From NCBI GenBank assembly GCA_903876625.1, contig CAIRAO010000306.1, positions 1 through 34,070 on the forward strand: 34,070 bases of DNA. The letters are read 5' to 3'. Positions 19,450 through 27,282 of this stretch are shown piece by piece. Under the pieces are notes generated by a model. The model saw only the letters and a list, made by a program, of their open reading frames with translations. It did no database searches and had not been told where the DNA came from. Made by a program: the position numbers and the translations under genes. The stretch's first letter is position 1, and each line of letters begins with the position of its first letter. The stretch comes from an uncultured Gallionellaceae bacterium (GTDB lineage: Bacteria > Pseudomonadota > Gammaproteobacteria > Burkholderiales > Gallionellaceae).

Positions 19450-20226
19450 ATGAACGCTGAACCAACTGTCGCACCCCACAAGCTGATCGTAAAGAATTTG
19501 AATTTCTATTATGGTGCTGATCGGGCATTAAAAGACATCAATATGAATATACCCGACAAAATGGTCACTGCCTTCATCGGCCCGTCCGGTTGTGGCAAAT
19601 CAACTCTGCTTCGCACTTTTAACCGCATGTATCAGCTATACCCCAAGCAACGTGCGGAAGGAGAGATTTTGCTCGACGGTGAAAACCTGCTGGACAAAAA
19701 GCAAGACTTGAACACTTTGCGCGCCAAGATCGGCATGGTTTTCCAAAAACCCACTCCTTTCCCGATGTCGATCTACGACAACATCGCCTTCGGCGTAAAG
19801 TTGTATGAGAATCTGAGCCCGCGTGACATGGCAGAACGCGTGGAATGGGCGCTGAAAAAAGCCGCTCTATGGAATGAGGTCAAAGACAAACTCAAGCAAA
19901 GCGGCACCGGATTATCCGGAGGACAGCAACAGCGCCTTTGTATCGCCCGTGCCATTGCGGTAAAGCCAACAGTACTCTTGCTGGATGAGCCGACCTCTGC
20001 TTTGGATCCGATCTCCACCGCTCACATCGAAAAACTGGTTGATGAGCTGAAAAAGGATTTTACCATTGTGATCGTCACCCACAACATGCAACAAGCTGCG
20101 CGTGTATCCGACTTCACCGCGTATATGTATCTGGGTGATCTGGTTGAATTTGGCGATACCAGCGCGGTCTTTACCAACCCTAAACGCAAAGAGACAGAAG
20201 ACTACATTACGGGTCGGTTTGGTTAA
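19450..20226 (+). CDS. pstB: Phosphate ABC transporter ATPase PstB
   Basis: This 258-residue ATPase energises phosphate import. The Walker A loop GPSGCGKST is at residues 44-52, the Q-loop region is [13 protein letters not shown], the signature LSGGQQQR is near 154-161, and Walker [13 protein letters not shown] is near 175-186. A switch histidine follows in [13 protein letters not shown]. The C-terminus [10 protein letters not shown] is the usual PstB end. An AAGGAAG ribosome site precedes the ATG, 12 bp after pstA. The operon stops here: the phoU gene that often follows pstB is not present. Confidence 0.98.
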   Translation: MNAEPTVAPHKLIVKNLNFYYGADRALKDINMNIPDKMVTAFIGPSGCGKSTLLRTFNRMYQLYPKQRAEGEILLDGENLLDKKQDLNTLRAKIGMVFQKPTPFPMSIYDNIAFGVKLYENLSPRDMAERVEWALKKAALWNEVKDKLKQSGTGLSGGQQQRLCIARAIAVKPTVLLLDEPTSALDPISTAHIEKLVDELKKDFTIVIVTHNMQQAARVSDFTAYMYLGDLVEFGDTSAVFTNPKRKETEDYITGRFG

Positions 20227-20582
20227 CTCATTCTCGTCGCTATGCGGCGTTGCTTACAAAATATTACTTCTTACCCATCATACATAGGCTGCGGCGAAAT
20301 TTTTTGCCCGCGCCTTGCCTGGCTTTGACAATTGAATTTTTGAAGCTCCCTTAACACTTCGAATTATTTTAGACCCGTTATTTTGTAAATTCTGCCAACT
20401 CCCGATAATAAGAATTTGCCAAGTTACGAGATTAATCAGTACAAAAAATTCTTTTGACGTTTCATACAAATTAATTTTAATATTCGCTGGCAGAACAAGA
20501 GCGGATGCAGAATGAATTAATGCTTGACAATTGACATCCGCCTATAAAAATATATTCAAAAAAGCAATAGGAGGAAGTAGCA
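20227..20582. other. 356-bp noncoding gap with a GC-rich structured block and a putative promoter
   Basis: The first 90 or so bases form a distinct GC-rich block. It has a short hairpin CGTCGC-TAT-GCGGCG near 20235-20250, a second GCGGCG copy near 20291, and TTGCCCGCGCCTTGCC near 20304-20319. It resembles a dispersed intergenic element more than a terminator. The middle (20320-20480) is AT-rich with no feature I can name. The right part holds GCGGATG (20501-20507) and its inverted copy CATCCGC (20535-20541) surrounding two TTGACA hexamers. The AGGAGG ribosome site of the next gene follows. A short opposite-strand frame here is not convincing. Confidence 0.45.
20523..20560 (+). promoter_or_regulatory. 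Putative promoter of the 20583 gene
   Basis: Two TTGACA hexamers occur seven bases apart (20524 and 20531), followed by AT-rich TATAAA and TATATT hexamers at 20543-20556. No pairing has an ideal 17-base spacer, so the exact promoter is uncertain. The flanking 7-bp inverted repeat GCGGATG/CATCCGC could be an operator. Confidence 0.3.
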
Positions 20583-21086
20583 TTGATCGAAATTTTCGTT
20601 AAAACACCAAATGGATTCGCAGAAATCGAAAATCATAGCAGCGACTTGTCACTTCGACAACGGCGGATATTGATTCATGTGGATGGCAAACGTTCAGTAG
20701 AAGAAATTAGAAGCTTATCTCTGGTTGATGATCTGGATCAAGTATTGAAATTACTTCAGGGAAAAGGCCTGATCAGCGCGAACACAACCACCCTGCCCTC
20801 CGGGAGGAAACCAGAACCAGAAGCAGAGCTAAATTTCACCTTTCGCGTGATCCCGCCTAACCCCAATCCAAAAGAAATTGAAAGGGCTAAAACTTTTATG
20901 ATCAACACGCTAAGGGTTTTCTGTGGAGAATGGGCACATCTTACAATTATCACAGCAGTTTCAGATGCAAGAACACATGAGGAACTCCGCAAGAGTTTCA
21001 TCACTTGGTACGAAGCGATCTTTGCAACAAGTGACGGGAAGCGCAGAATAAAAGAACTTAGCACTTCGTTACTTAATGATATTTGA
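20583..21086 (+). CDS. Hypothetical protein with a possible winged-helix N-terminal domain
   Basis: I do not recognise this 167-residue soluble protein. The start is TTG, supported by a near-perfect AGGAGG ribosome site 8 bases upstream. Residues 20-65 (LSLRQRRILIHVDGKRSVEE, then LDQVLKLLQGKGLIS) have the rhythm of a small winged-helix-like domain. This pattern is often seen in betaproteobacterial proteins with an xLxxIDGKRSxxEL signature. A Pro/Glu-rich linker (about 72-86) leads to a mostly helical C-terminal part with no cysteines at metal-like spacing. No signal peptide or membrane segment is visible. It is alone between pstB and the convergent glpD. A regulatory role would be only a guess. 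Confidence 0.75.
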   Translation: MIEIFVKTPNGFAEIENHSSDLSLRQRRILIHVDGKRSVEEIRSLSLVDDLDQVLKLLQGKGLISANTTTLPSGRKPEPEAELNFTFRVIPPNPNPKEIERAKTFMINTLRVFCGEWAHLTIITAVSDARTHEELRKSFITWYEAIFATSDGKRRIKELSTSLLNDI

Positions 21087-21166
21087 TCTGTATGGAGATT
21101 GCTCGATAGCTGATTGTCTGGCTATGTTACAGTTGATGCTTAAATAATCGAGCAGATTTGGGTAAA

Positions 21167-22729
21167 TCACTTCAAAGTTATTTTATCCAATTCGTGCTTT
21201 AATTTTGCTTCATCCCATTCAAAAATCGCTGCCGCTTTCCTTGCGATTTTCAATAGTGTTCCTTCATCCAACTTAGCCAATATTAATAGTGGCATGCGGC
21301 GACGTAGCAGATCTTCCAGATTCACGACCATTTCATTACGTGCACAATACATAAGATCGGCATAAATTAATGGTAACGAGGTAACAATACGTTCAGCAAG
21401 TGCTGGATCGTTTTCAACATCACGAAGAATTTCGATCACCCGTTTGCCGTGACGACGAATGAGCCACTTGAAACATTCCTCTTCTATGCCAAGCACTTTA
21501 GCCTGCACAACAATAGCGTCTGCCCATGCAACAAAATTTTCCGGTGCCCATGGAAAATTGCGTCCATTGGTTTGACACTGCACACGTATCCCAAGTTGCG
21601 CGCAAACCGCATCCACGATCACCGTGGCATCTTCTCTTGCTGAAGTTAACTTGCCGCCGATTGAATAAAACACCCCGTTTGCAGTCTTCTTCAATTCCCA
21701 GTCCCGGCTAACAGCGGAAGGAGAAGCGGCATCACTTTGTCTCATCACGCGTATTCCCGCATAACTACCGATCACATCATTTTCAGTCCAGCGTGTTTTG
21801 AGATAATAATTTACTTCACGTAATAGATATTCTATTTCAGCTTTTTCTACGGTGACATGTTCGATATCGCCGCGATAGTCTGTATCGGTAGTGCCCACTA
21901 GCGTGAGCCCGTACCAGGGAATCATAAAAAACACGCGTCCGTCTGATTGCGCTGTCAGCAATAGTGCTTCGTCACTCGGCAGTGCAGGCAGTATCAAATG
22001 CGTACCTTTGCTCAGCCTGCACCATGCATTACTTACTTCATCTTTGCTTAGCCACTGGCCTGTAGCATTCACCACAACTTGTGCTTGGATATGAATGCCC
22101 TCCTCGCTTAAGCTGTCTTGAACTCTGGCACCCATTACTTTGTCATTATTTTCTTTTAACTCGATAAGCTTGCAATGGTTGACGCAAACCGCACCGGCAT
22201 CGATCGCACCGGCAACCAACTCCAGCACCAGACGACCATCATCGGTCTGTGCATCCGCATAAGTAAATCCGCCAAGAAGTTTATCTTCAGCAAGCGCAGA
22301 AAATCGCCGGGCAAACGCAGTGCGATTGAAATATCGATGCTTCATATTGTCAAACGGACTTCCCGCCATCAGGTCGTACAAGATCAATCCTGCTTTGAGT
22401 TGCAATCGGCTGATACGACTGTGTGAATATACCGGCACACCAAAACGTAGAGACCACACACGATGGGGTGCTGCTTGCAACAACATGCCACGCTCGGTTA
22501 ATGCCTTCTTCACCAGCTTGAAATCGTAAGACTCAAGATAACGCAAACCGCCATGGATCAATTTACTGGAGGCGGATGAGGTCGCCCCCGCCCAATCACC
22601 CTGCTCGACCAAAGCAACCTTTATTCCGCGCAATGCAGCATCGTAAGCTGTCCAAGCGCCGTAGATACCTCCACCGCAAACTAACAGATCAAAGTGCTTA
22701 TCCTGTAGTGCTAAAAAATCGCGCTTCAT
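21167..22729 (-). CDS. glpD: Aerobic glycerol-3-phosphate dehydrogenase
   Basis: This 520-residue FAD enzyme of the inner-membrane surface oxidises sn-glycerol 3-phosphate to dihydroxyacetone phosphate and reduces quinone. The N-terminal FAD motif VCGGGIYGAWTAYDAALRG (from about residue 17) is followed by the family stretch GATSSASSKLIHGGLRYLE. The middle contains IPWYGLTLVGTTDTDYRG and the C-terminal part GGKLTSARE. A GAGGGA ribosome site precedes the ATG. Its start overlaps the stop of ugpQ by four bases, so the two are co-translated. No glycerol kinase or facilitator is nearby. Confidence 0.94.
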   Translation of the reverse strand: MKRDFLALQDKHFDLLVCGGGIYGAWTAYDAALRGIKVALVEQGDWAGATSSASSKLIHGGLRYLESYDFKLVKKALTERGMLLQAAPHRVWSLRFGVPVYSHSRISRLQLKAGLILYDLMAGSPFDNMKHRYFNRTAFARRFSALAEDKLLGGFTYADAQTDDGRLVLELVAGAIDAGAVCVNHCKLIELKENNDKVMGARVQDSLSEEGIHIQAQVVVNATGQWLSKDEVSNAWCRLSKGTHLILPALPSDEALLLTAQSDGRVFFMIPWYGLTLVGTTDTDYRGDIEHVTVEKAEIEYLLREVNYYLKTRWTENDVIGSYAGIRVMRQSDAASPSAVSRDWELKKTANGVFYSIGGKLTSAREDATVIVDAVCAQLGIRVQCQTNGRNFPWAPENFVAWADAIVVQAKVLGIEEECFKWLIRRHGKRVIEILRDVENDPALAERIVTSLPLIYADLMYCARNEMVVNLEDLLRRRMPLLILAKLDEGTLLKIARKAAAIFEWDEAKLKHELDKITLK

Positions 22730-23496
22730 GCATCCCTCATATTCAGCGCTTTTTGCGGCAGATCGCTAATCAAAATATCAACCCCAAGGTGCAGCGCCTT
22801 GTTAATTTCCGCATCGCTATTACAGGTGTAGACCGCAATACTTTTTCCTTTGCCGTGCAGAAGCGCCACGAACAATTCATCCAGAGATTCTATAGGCAGA
22901 CACAGACCATGCAAAAAAGGATACCTCTGTAAAACATTCCTGGCTTCTGCCAATTTTTGATCTGTTTCAAAATTGTAAACCAAGGGGAATCCGGGACGGT
23001 ATTCATTCGCGTAGATTAGACTATCAAGGTTGAATGAAGAAACAAGAATTTTTTCGTCCCGGTTGTCACCAACCCTATCCAATGTTTGCCTCACCTTGGT
23101 CTTGTGACGTGCTCGATCTTCCCAATCACGGTTTTTAATTTCCAGTAGCAAACGGCAACGACTCCGGTACGCATCAAGAAATTCTTGCAAGCACACAATT
23201 CTTTCTGCAGAAATTCCTTTACTGAAGTGTGCCGCAAAATCCATTGCACATAATTGCGAGTAATTAAAGTCATCGATATGCCTGGTTTCAAGGCCGGGCA
23301 CTTTATCCAGAAAGCGGTCATGCCATATCACAGGCACCTCATCCAGACTGAGCTGAACATCGGTTTCCATGCCGTCTATAGCGTAATTCAATGCTCTATT
23401 AAAAGCACTGCGGGTATTTTCCGGCGCTTCCTTGTTTGCTCCACGGTGTGCATAAATCAAACTATGGCTGTGAAATCGTTTTACTGGTGAATTCAT
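22726..23496 (-). CDS. ugpQ: Glycerophosphodiester phosphodiesterase
   Basis: This 256-residue enzyme cleaves glycerophosphodiesters to glycerol 3-phosphate and an alcohol. GDPD-family residues are all visible: H17 and R18 (YAHRGANKEAPENT), E44 and D46 (GMETDVQLS), H59 (VIWHDRFLDK) and E120 (LLLEIKN). No signal peptide is seen, so it is a cytoplasmic, UgpQ-like form. It is transcribed with glpD, which uses its product. AGGA lies about 10 bases before the ATG. The gene is divergent from the 23649 gene, with 152 bp between them. Confidence 0.9.
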   Translation of the reverse strand: MNSPVKRFHSHSLIYAHRGANKEAPENTRSAFNRALNYAIDGMETDVQLSLDEVPVIWHDRFLDKVPGLETRHIDDFNYSQLCAMDFAAHFSKGISAERIVCLQEFLDAYRSRCRLLLEIKNRDWEDRARHKTKVRQTLDRVGDNRDEKILVSSFNLDSLIYANEYRPGFPLVYNFETDQKLAEARNVLQRYPFLHGLCLPIESLDELFVALLHGKGKSIAVYTCNSDAEINKALHLGVDILISDLPQKALNMRDA

Positions 23497-23648
23497 TTAT
23501 CTGATTCCTGAAATTTGGCGCGGAGTGTAATCTGAAATCTTGCCTCTGATGTTGAAGCAGGAAAAATATTATCGTACTATCCATTCCTTGGAAATATACT
23601 TCTTATGCTCCCCGGTTAATATTTAATATAGATCGCACCAGAACTGAA

Positions 23649-24536
23649 ATGGCCCCTTCGCATAAGAAACCATCAAATCAGCCTAAACCTGAGGAAAGCA
23701 AGCCCGTTCTCAGTTTCGATTTAAGCTCATCTATATCAAACATCGACAAACACTTGGAGGATGCACGTCTCACGACAATAGTTGAAACACCCAAACCCCA
23801 AAACCCGGAAATCTTCCTTGATGCCAGTCATTTAACCGACTCGTCTCCGACTTTATCGCGGACCAAGTCAGGTCTTTTTCAATCCAGTCTACTTACCGAA
23901 CTGGCTCAAGAATCTGAAAAAAAACAAATCGAAAACCTGTCTCAAACTCAAGCGCTAAAAGCTCGTTCACAATACTTGAATGACGCTCTTGATAAAATCT
24001 CGGGTTTCTTTATTTCGTTTACTCAACTTGCCAACGATATGGTGCCGGACATTTCCAGGAGTTACCGTCTGGATGCCCGCACTGCGTACGAAAATTTAAA
24101 ATGGGTCAGTTCACACGTCGAAATCAGAAAACAAAACCTGTCTGCCACCGCGCTGATCGCCCATGTAACTTTCACTGTAAGCTATCGCTCACCAGAGATC
24201 ATCTTGGTTACCCGTCCGTGGAATCAGCTCGAAATACTAAAAAAAGAGATCAACAATCTCAAATTTGTCGTACTTGATGAAAGTGAACTGGATGAAAAAC
24301 GCCCAAAACAAGAATGGATACAAGTACGCCTATCTTCTGATCTGCCCGTATTGTTAAGATTTCAGGGAAACTACGACAGGGGACACATTGATGTGTTGAG
24401 CCGCAATCTGCTTACTTTAGGCATCAGTTCGTTTAGAATAAAATCTGAAGATATTTCCTCCACATTGCTCGATGATATTGGAAGAATATTGTTGGGTCGC
24501 TCTGACAAGATTCCCGACGAACTTATACCCTTATGA
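23649..24536 (+). CDS. Hypothetical protein
   Basis: I do not recognise this 295-residue protein. The first 90 residues are polar, rich in Ser, Pro and Lys, and probably disordered (KPSNQPKPEESKP and onward). A helical stretch at about 85-135 (LAQESEKKQIENLSQTQALKA) could form a coiled coil. The C-terminal 130 residues look like a folded alpha/beta domain with alternating hydrophobic strands (ATALIAHVTFTVSYRS, EIILVTRPW, FVVLDESELDE, LPVLLRFQG). No signal peptide, membrane helix or catalytic motif is visible. The ribosome site is weak. It ends 24 bp before the TonB-dependent receptor gene, so the two probably share a transcript. Confidence 0.75.
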   Translation: MAPSHKKPSNQPKPEESKPVLSFDLSSSISNIDKHLEDARLTTIVETPKPQNPEIFLDASHLTDSSPTLSRTKSGLFQSSLLTELAQESEKKQIENLSQTQALKARSQYLNDALDKISGFFISFTQLANDMVPDISRSYRLDARTAYENLKWVSSHVEIRKQNLSATALIAHVTFTVSYRSPEIILVTRPWNQLEILKKEINNLKFVVLDESELDEKRPKQEWIQVRLSSDLPVLLRFQGNYDRGHIDVLSRNLLTLGISSFRIKSEDISSTLLDDIGRILLGRSDKIPDELIPL

Positions 24537-24560
24537 TGCATGTAATCAAAATAATTGATC

Positions 24561-26801
24561 ATGTATTTATCTAAAGTTATCTCTTTAAGTTTGCGGTTCT
24601 TAGTTATGTTTATTTTCTGCTTGTGCGCAAGCCGTTCAAGCTATGCCGCAGAGTGGACAATTAATGGCCTGGTTCTGGAAAGAGGGACCAGAAGAGCGCT
24701 TTCAGATGTGCAAGTGATCGTTCGCGAAGATAATGCCATCAATGCAATCTCTGATGAAAATGGACGTTTCAGATTGATATTTCCCGGTGACGGTCAATTT
24801 ACGTTGACCGCTGCTACCTTGGGAAGCGAAAAACCCTTTAACATCGTCATCGAACTTAAAGCGGGTACTGCTCTACCCAGTCCCACTTTCTACCTGCCAT
24901 TTGCACCTCAACTGGAAGAAATTGTAGTTCAAGGCGCGCGCAGTCAGGATCGAGTCAGCAAAAGTGTCATTTCCGGTGATGAACTACGCCGCATTCCGGG
25001 TTCAAGCGGAGATCCGCTTGCGGGCTTACAGGCTTTACCGGGTGTAGTCTCCACGGGTGCCGGACCCGCAGTGAGGGGCTCGGGCCCTGCCGACAATTTA
25101 TATTATGGTGATGACTTACCCATCAGTAAAGTTTTTCATACAACCGGTATCAGTGTCTTTAATGCCGATCTGATTCAGGATTTCAATTTGTACAGTGCGG
25201 CTTTTGCGCCGCGTTATGGCGATGCTACCGGTGCAATAATCGATGTCGCCCTGCGCGACCCGCGCAATGATCGTTTGGGCGGCAAGCTCAACATCAATGT
25301 GATCGGTGCTGACTTTCTGGTGGAGGGTCCGACCGCCGATAATCAATCCGCCTATTTTGCTGCGCGGCGTAGTTACATTGACTTGCTTATCAAGCAAGTG
25401 TCTCAAAATGGCGTCACTTTGCAGATTCCCAACTACAGCGATTATCAGGGAAAATATATTTGGAAATTGAATGACTCTGATCGACTCACATTCCATTTGC
25501 AGGGCGCTACAGACCAGCTCAAATTGAGCGTCGACAGCAACTCGGATATCGCCAAGCAACAGCCCGTGTTAAGCGGAAATTTGAGTTTCTCCGATACGTA
25601 TGCCATGCAAGCAGTCGTATGGGATGCCAGTGTTTTTTCAGATTCCCAAAACAAATTGGCACTGGAACACAGTTCTACAGGAGCCAACAGCACGGTTGCT
25701 TCCGCCGGCAATATTACGATTGCGGATGACACCAATAGGTTGCGTGAACTGATGCATATTCCAATGTCTGAAGACCAGGAGCTGACTCTGGGAAGTAATC
25801 TGAGCCAGTCACATACGGCTGTCAATGTCGATGCGATCAATCCTACTTGTACCCAATTCAATGCCGGGTGTGACATTAGCGCTGCACCTCGCTTGCAGTT
25901 GCAAGAAACGGTCAATACCAACGCCTCGGAATTTTCTGTACAGGATCGTAAACGAATTTCATCGAAATTGACCTTGATCGGCGGCGTTCACCACAGTACC
26001 GAAGACTATTTGAACAAATCTTATACCGAACCTCGTCTGGGTGCTGAGTGGGATTGGGACGCGCGCACTCTGCTTACCGCAGGTTGGGGACGCCACAACC
26101 AAATTCCGACGTATCAACAGATTGCACCCATTTTCGGCAATACCCATCTTGATCATCTGCGGGCAGAACACAGTGTGGTCGGCATCAGTAAAAAACTGGA
26201 TGATGAATGGTCTTGGAAAGCCGAGATCTACTACAAAAAACTCAGCAATCTGGTTGTCAGCGACCCGCAACTAAATTATGTCAATGGCGGAAGCGGCATT
26301 GCTTACGGCGAGGAATTGCTTATCAAAAAAGACGGGCATTCTGATCTTACCGGCTGGCTGTCGGTTTCACTGGCACGATCAAAATTACAAAATGATCTCA
26401 CCGGAGAATCTTTTCGTTTTGAATACGACCAACCGATTAACGCAACCTTGGTTAGCAGTTACAAACTGGGCAATGACTGGACCATGGGGACGAAATGGAC
26501 CTACCACTCGGGCACGCCCTACTCGCCCGTCATTGGCACGACTCATGACAGTTCCGGTCGCTACATACCAATCTATGCTGCCGTCAACTCAGGCACACTG
26601 CCTGACTATCATCGCCTCGACCTGCGCTTTGACCGCCATTACATTTACGACAAATGGAAGCTGAACACTTATTTCGAATTAAATAATGTCTATTTTCGCA
26701 AAAATGTTGTCGGCTACAGTTACAACGCCAATTACACTGTTGCGACACCCGTATCACCGCTGGTCATTCCATTTACATTTGGTGTTCAGGCAGAGTTTTG
26801 A
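24561..26801 (+). CDS. TonB-dependent outer-membrane receptor with N-terminal carboxypeptidase-like domain
   Basis: This 746-residue predicted outer-membrane protein has a signal peptide ending near SSYAA. Next is a beta-sandwich of the carboxypeptidase regulatory-like type (about residues 32-110, INGLVLERGTRRALSDVQV then DENGRFRL). A TonB-box-like EEIVVQG and a plug domain follow (DPLAGLQALPGVVS, VRGSGPADNLYYGDDLP, APRYGDATGAIIDV). The remaining beta-barrel ends in an aromatic residue (FGVQAEF), as outer-membrane proteins do. The substrate cannot be told. Two cysteines six residues apart (CTQFNAGC, near 430-437) may bridge an extracellular loop. I chose the ATG at 24561; a TTG two codons earlier has no better ribosome site. 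Confidence 0.9.
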   Translation: MYLSKVISLSLRFLVMFIFCLCASRSSYAAEWTINGLVLERGTRRALSDVQVIVREDNAINAISDENGRFRLIFPGDGQFTLTAATLGSEKPFNIVIELKAGTALPSPTFYLPFAPQLEEIVVQGARSQDRVSKSVISGDELRRIPGSSGDPLAGLQALPGVVSTGAGPAVRGSGPADNLYYGDDLPISKVFHTTGISVFNADLIQDFNLYSAAFAPRYGDATGAIIDVALRDPRNDRLGGKLNINVIGADFLVEGPTADNQSAYFAARRSYIDLLIKQVSQNGVTLQIPNYSDYQGKYIWKLNDSDRLTFHLQGATDQLKLSVDSNSDIAKQQPVLSGNLSFSDTYAMQAVVWDASVFSDSQNKLALEHSSTGANSTVASAGNITIADDTNRLRELMHIPMSEDQELTLGSNLSQSHTAVNVDAINPTCTQFNAGCDISAAPRLQLQETVNTNASEFSVQDRKRISSKLTLIGGVHHSTEDYLNKSYTEPRLGAEWDWDARTLLTAGWGRHNQIPTYQQIAPIFGNTHLDHLRAEHSVVGISKKLDDEWSWKAEIYYKKLSNLVVSDPQLNYVNGGSGIAYGEELLIKKDGHSDLTGWLSVSLARSKLQNDLTGESFRFEYDQPINATLVSSYKLGNDWTMGTKWTYHSGTPYSPVIGTTHDSSGRYIPIYAAVNSGTLPDYHRLDLRFDRHYIYDKWKLNTYFELNNVYFRKNVVGYSYNANYTVATPVSPLVIPFTFGVQAEF

Positions 26802-26841
26802 ATCGTTTATGTACTCGTTTCGAAAACGCTAGTTAACACAT

Positions 26842-27177
26842 TCAAAGTAGAGGCACTGAGCAATACGGACATTCTTTTGGCTTATAAGCGATCGCAAAAC
26901 TGACCTCGCTTGGAGTACCGTCATCTTTAGTCGGCACCACCACTTTTTCACAAGCCGGACAACGATAATACCGCTTGGCCATAATCACGAACACCATACC
27001 GCTGATGAAAAGCAGTGCGTTCGCCAGCACGATGAAAAGATCGCTGTGATTTGGCAATGCCCACGACATCAATACACATCCACAGAATATAAGTAGCAAC
27101 ATTGGCAACAAGCCACGCACAGCAAACATCTTTTTGCGGTGACGAAATTCAATAACAGAAGGAATCTCAGGTTTCAT
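26842..27177 (-). CDS. Small membrane protein with a C-terminal zinc ribbon
   Basis: This 111-residue protein has two predicted transmembrane helices (about 22-40 and 47-67) followed by a short soluble domain. Two CPxC pairs, C73/C76 (CPAC) and C103/C106 (CPYC), are spaced like a zinc ribbon. The N-terminal 20 residues are basic. I cannot assign a function. It is convergent with the receptor gene (40 bp between stops) and divergent from comEC (105 bp). The cysteine pairs and consistent membrane topology make it very likely a real gene. Confidence 0.75.
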   Translation of the reverse strand: MKPEIPSVIEFRHRKKMFAVRGLLPMLLLIFCGCVLMSWALPNHSDLFIVLANALLFISGMVFVIMAKRYYRCPACEKVVVPTKDDGTPSEVSFAIAYKPKECPYCSVPLL

Positions 27178-27282
27178 TTTTAAGGTGTAATTTGTTCAAG
27201 TTTAAGATCAGGAAGTTCAGCAGATTATAACCGGAATGAATTCATCCCAACGCTTCGATGTAATCAGCGTACCCTGTGTTCC

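Noticed and set aside
20278-20469. A 63-codon open frame on the minus strand in the pstB downstream gap
   Set aside because: It has no ribosome site or recognisable motif, and its C-terminal end runs through the GC-rich structured block. More likely noncoding.
21100-21154. Inverted repeat TGCTCGAT/ATCGAGCA between convergent genes, considered as a terminator
   Set aside because: The loop is 39 bases and neither side has a T tract, so an intrinsic terminator is not supported.
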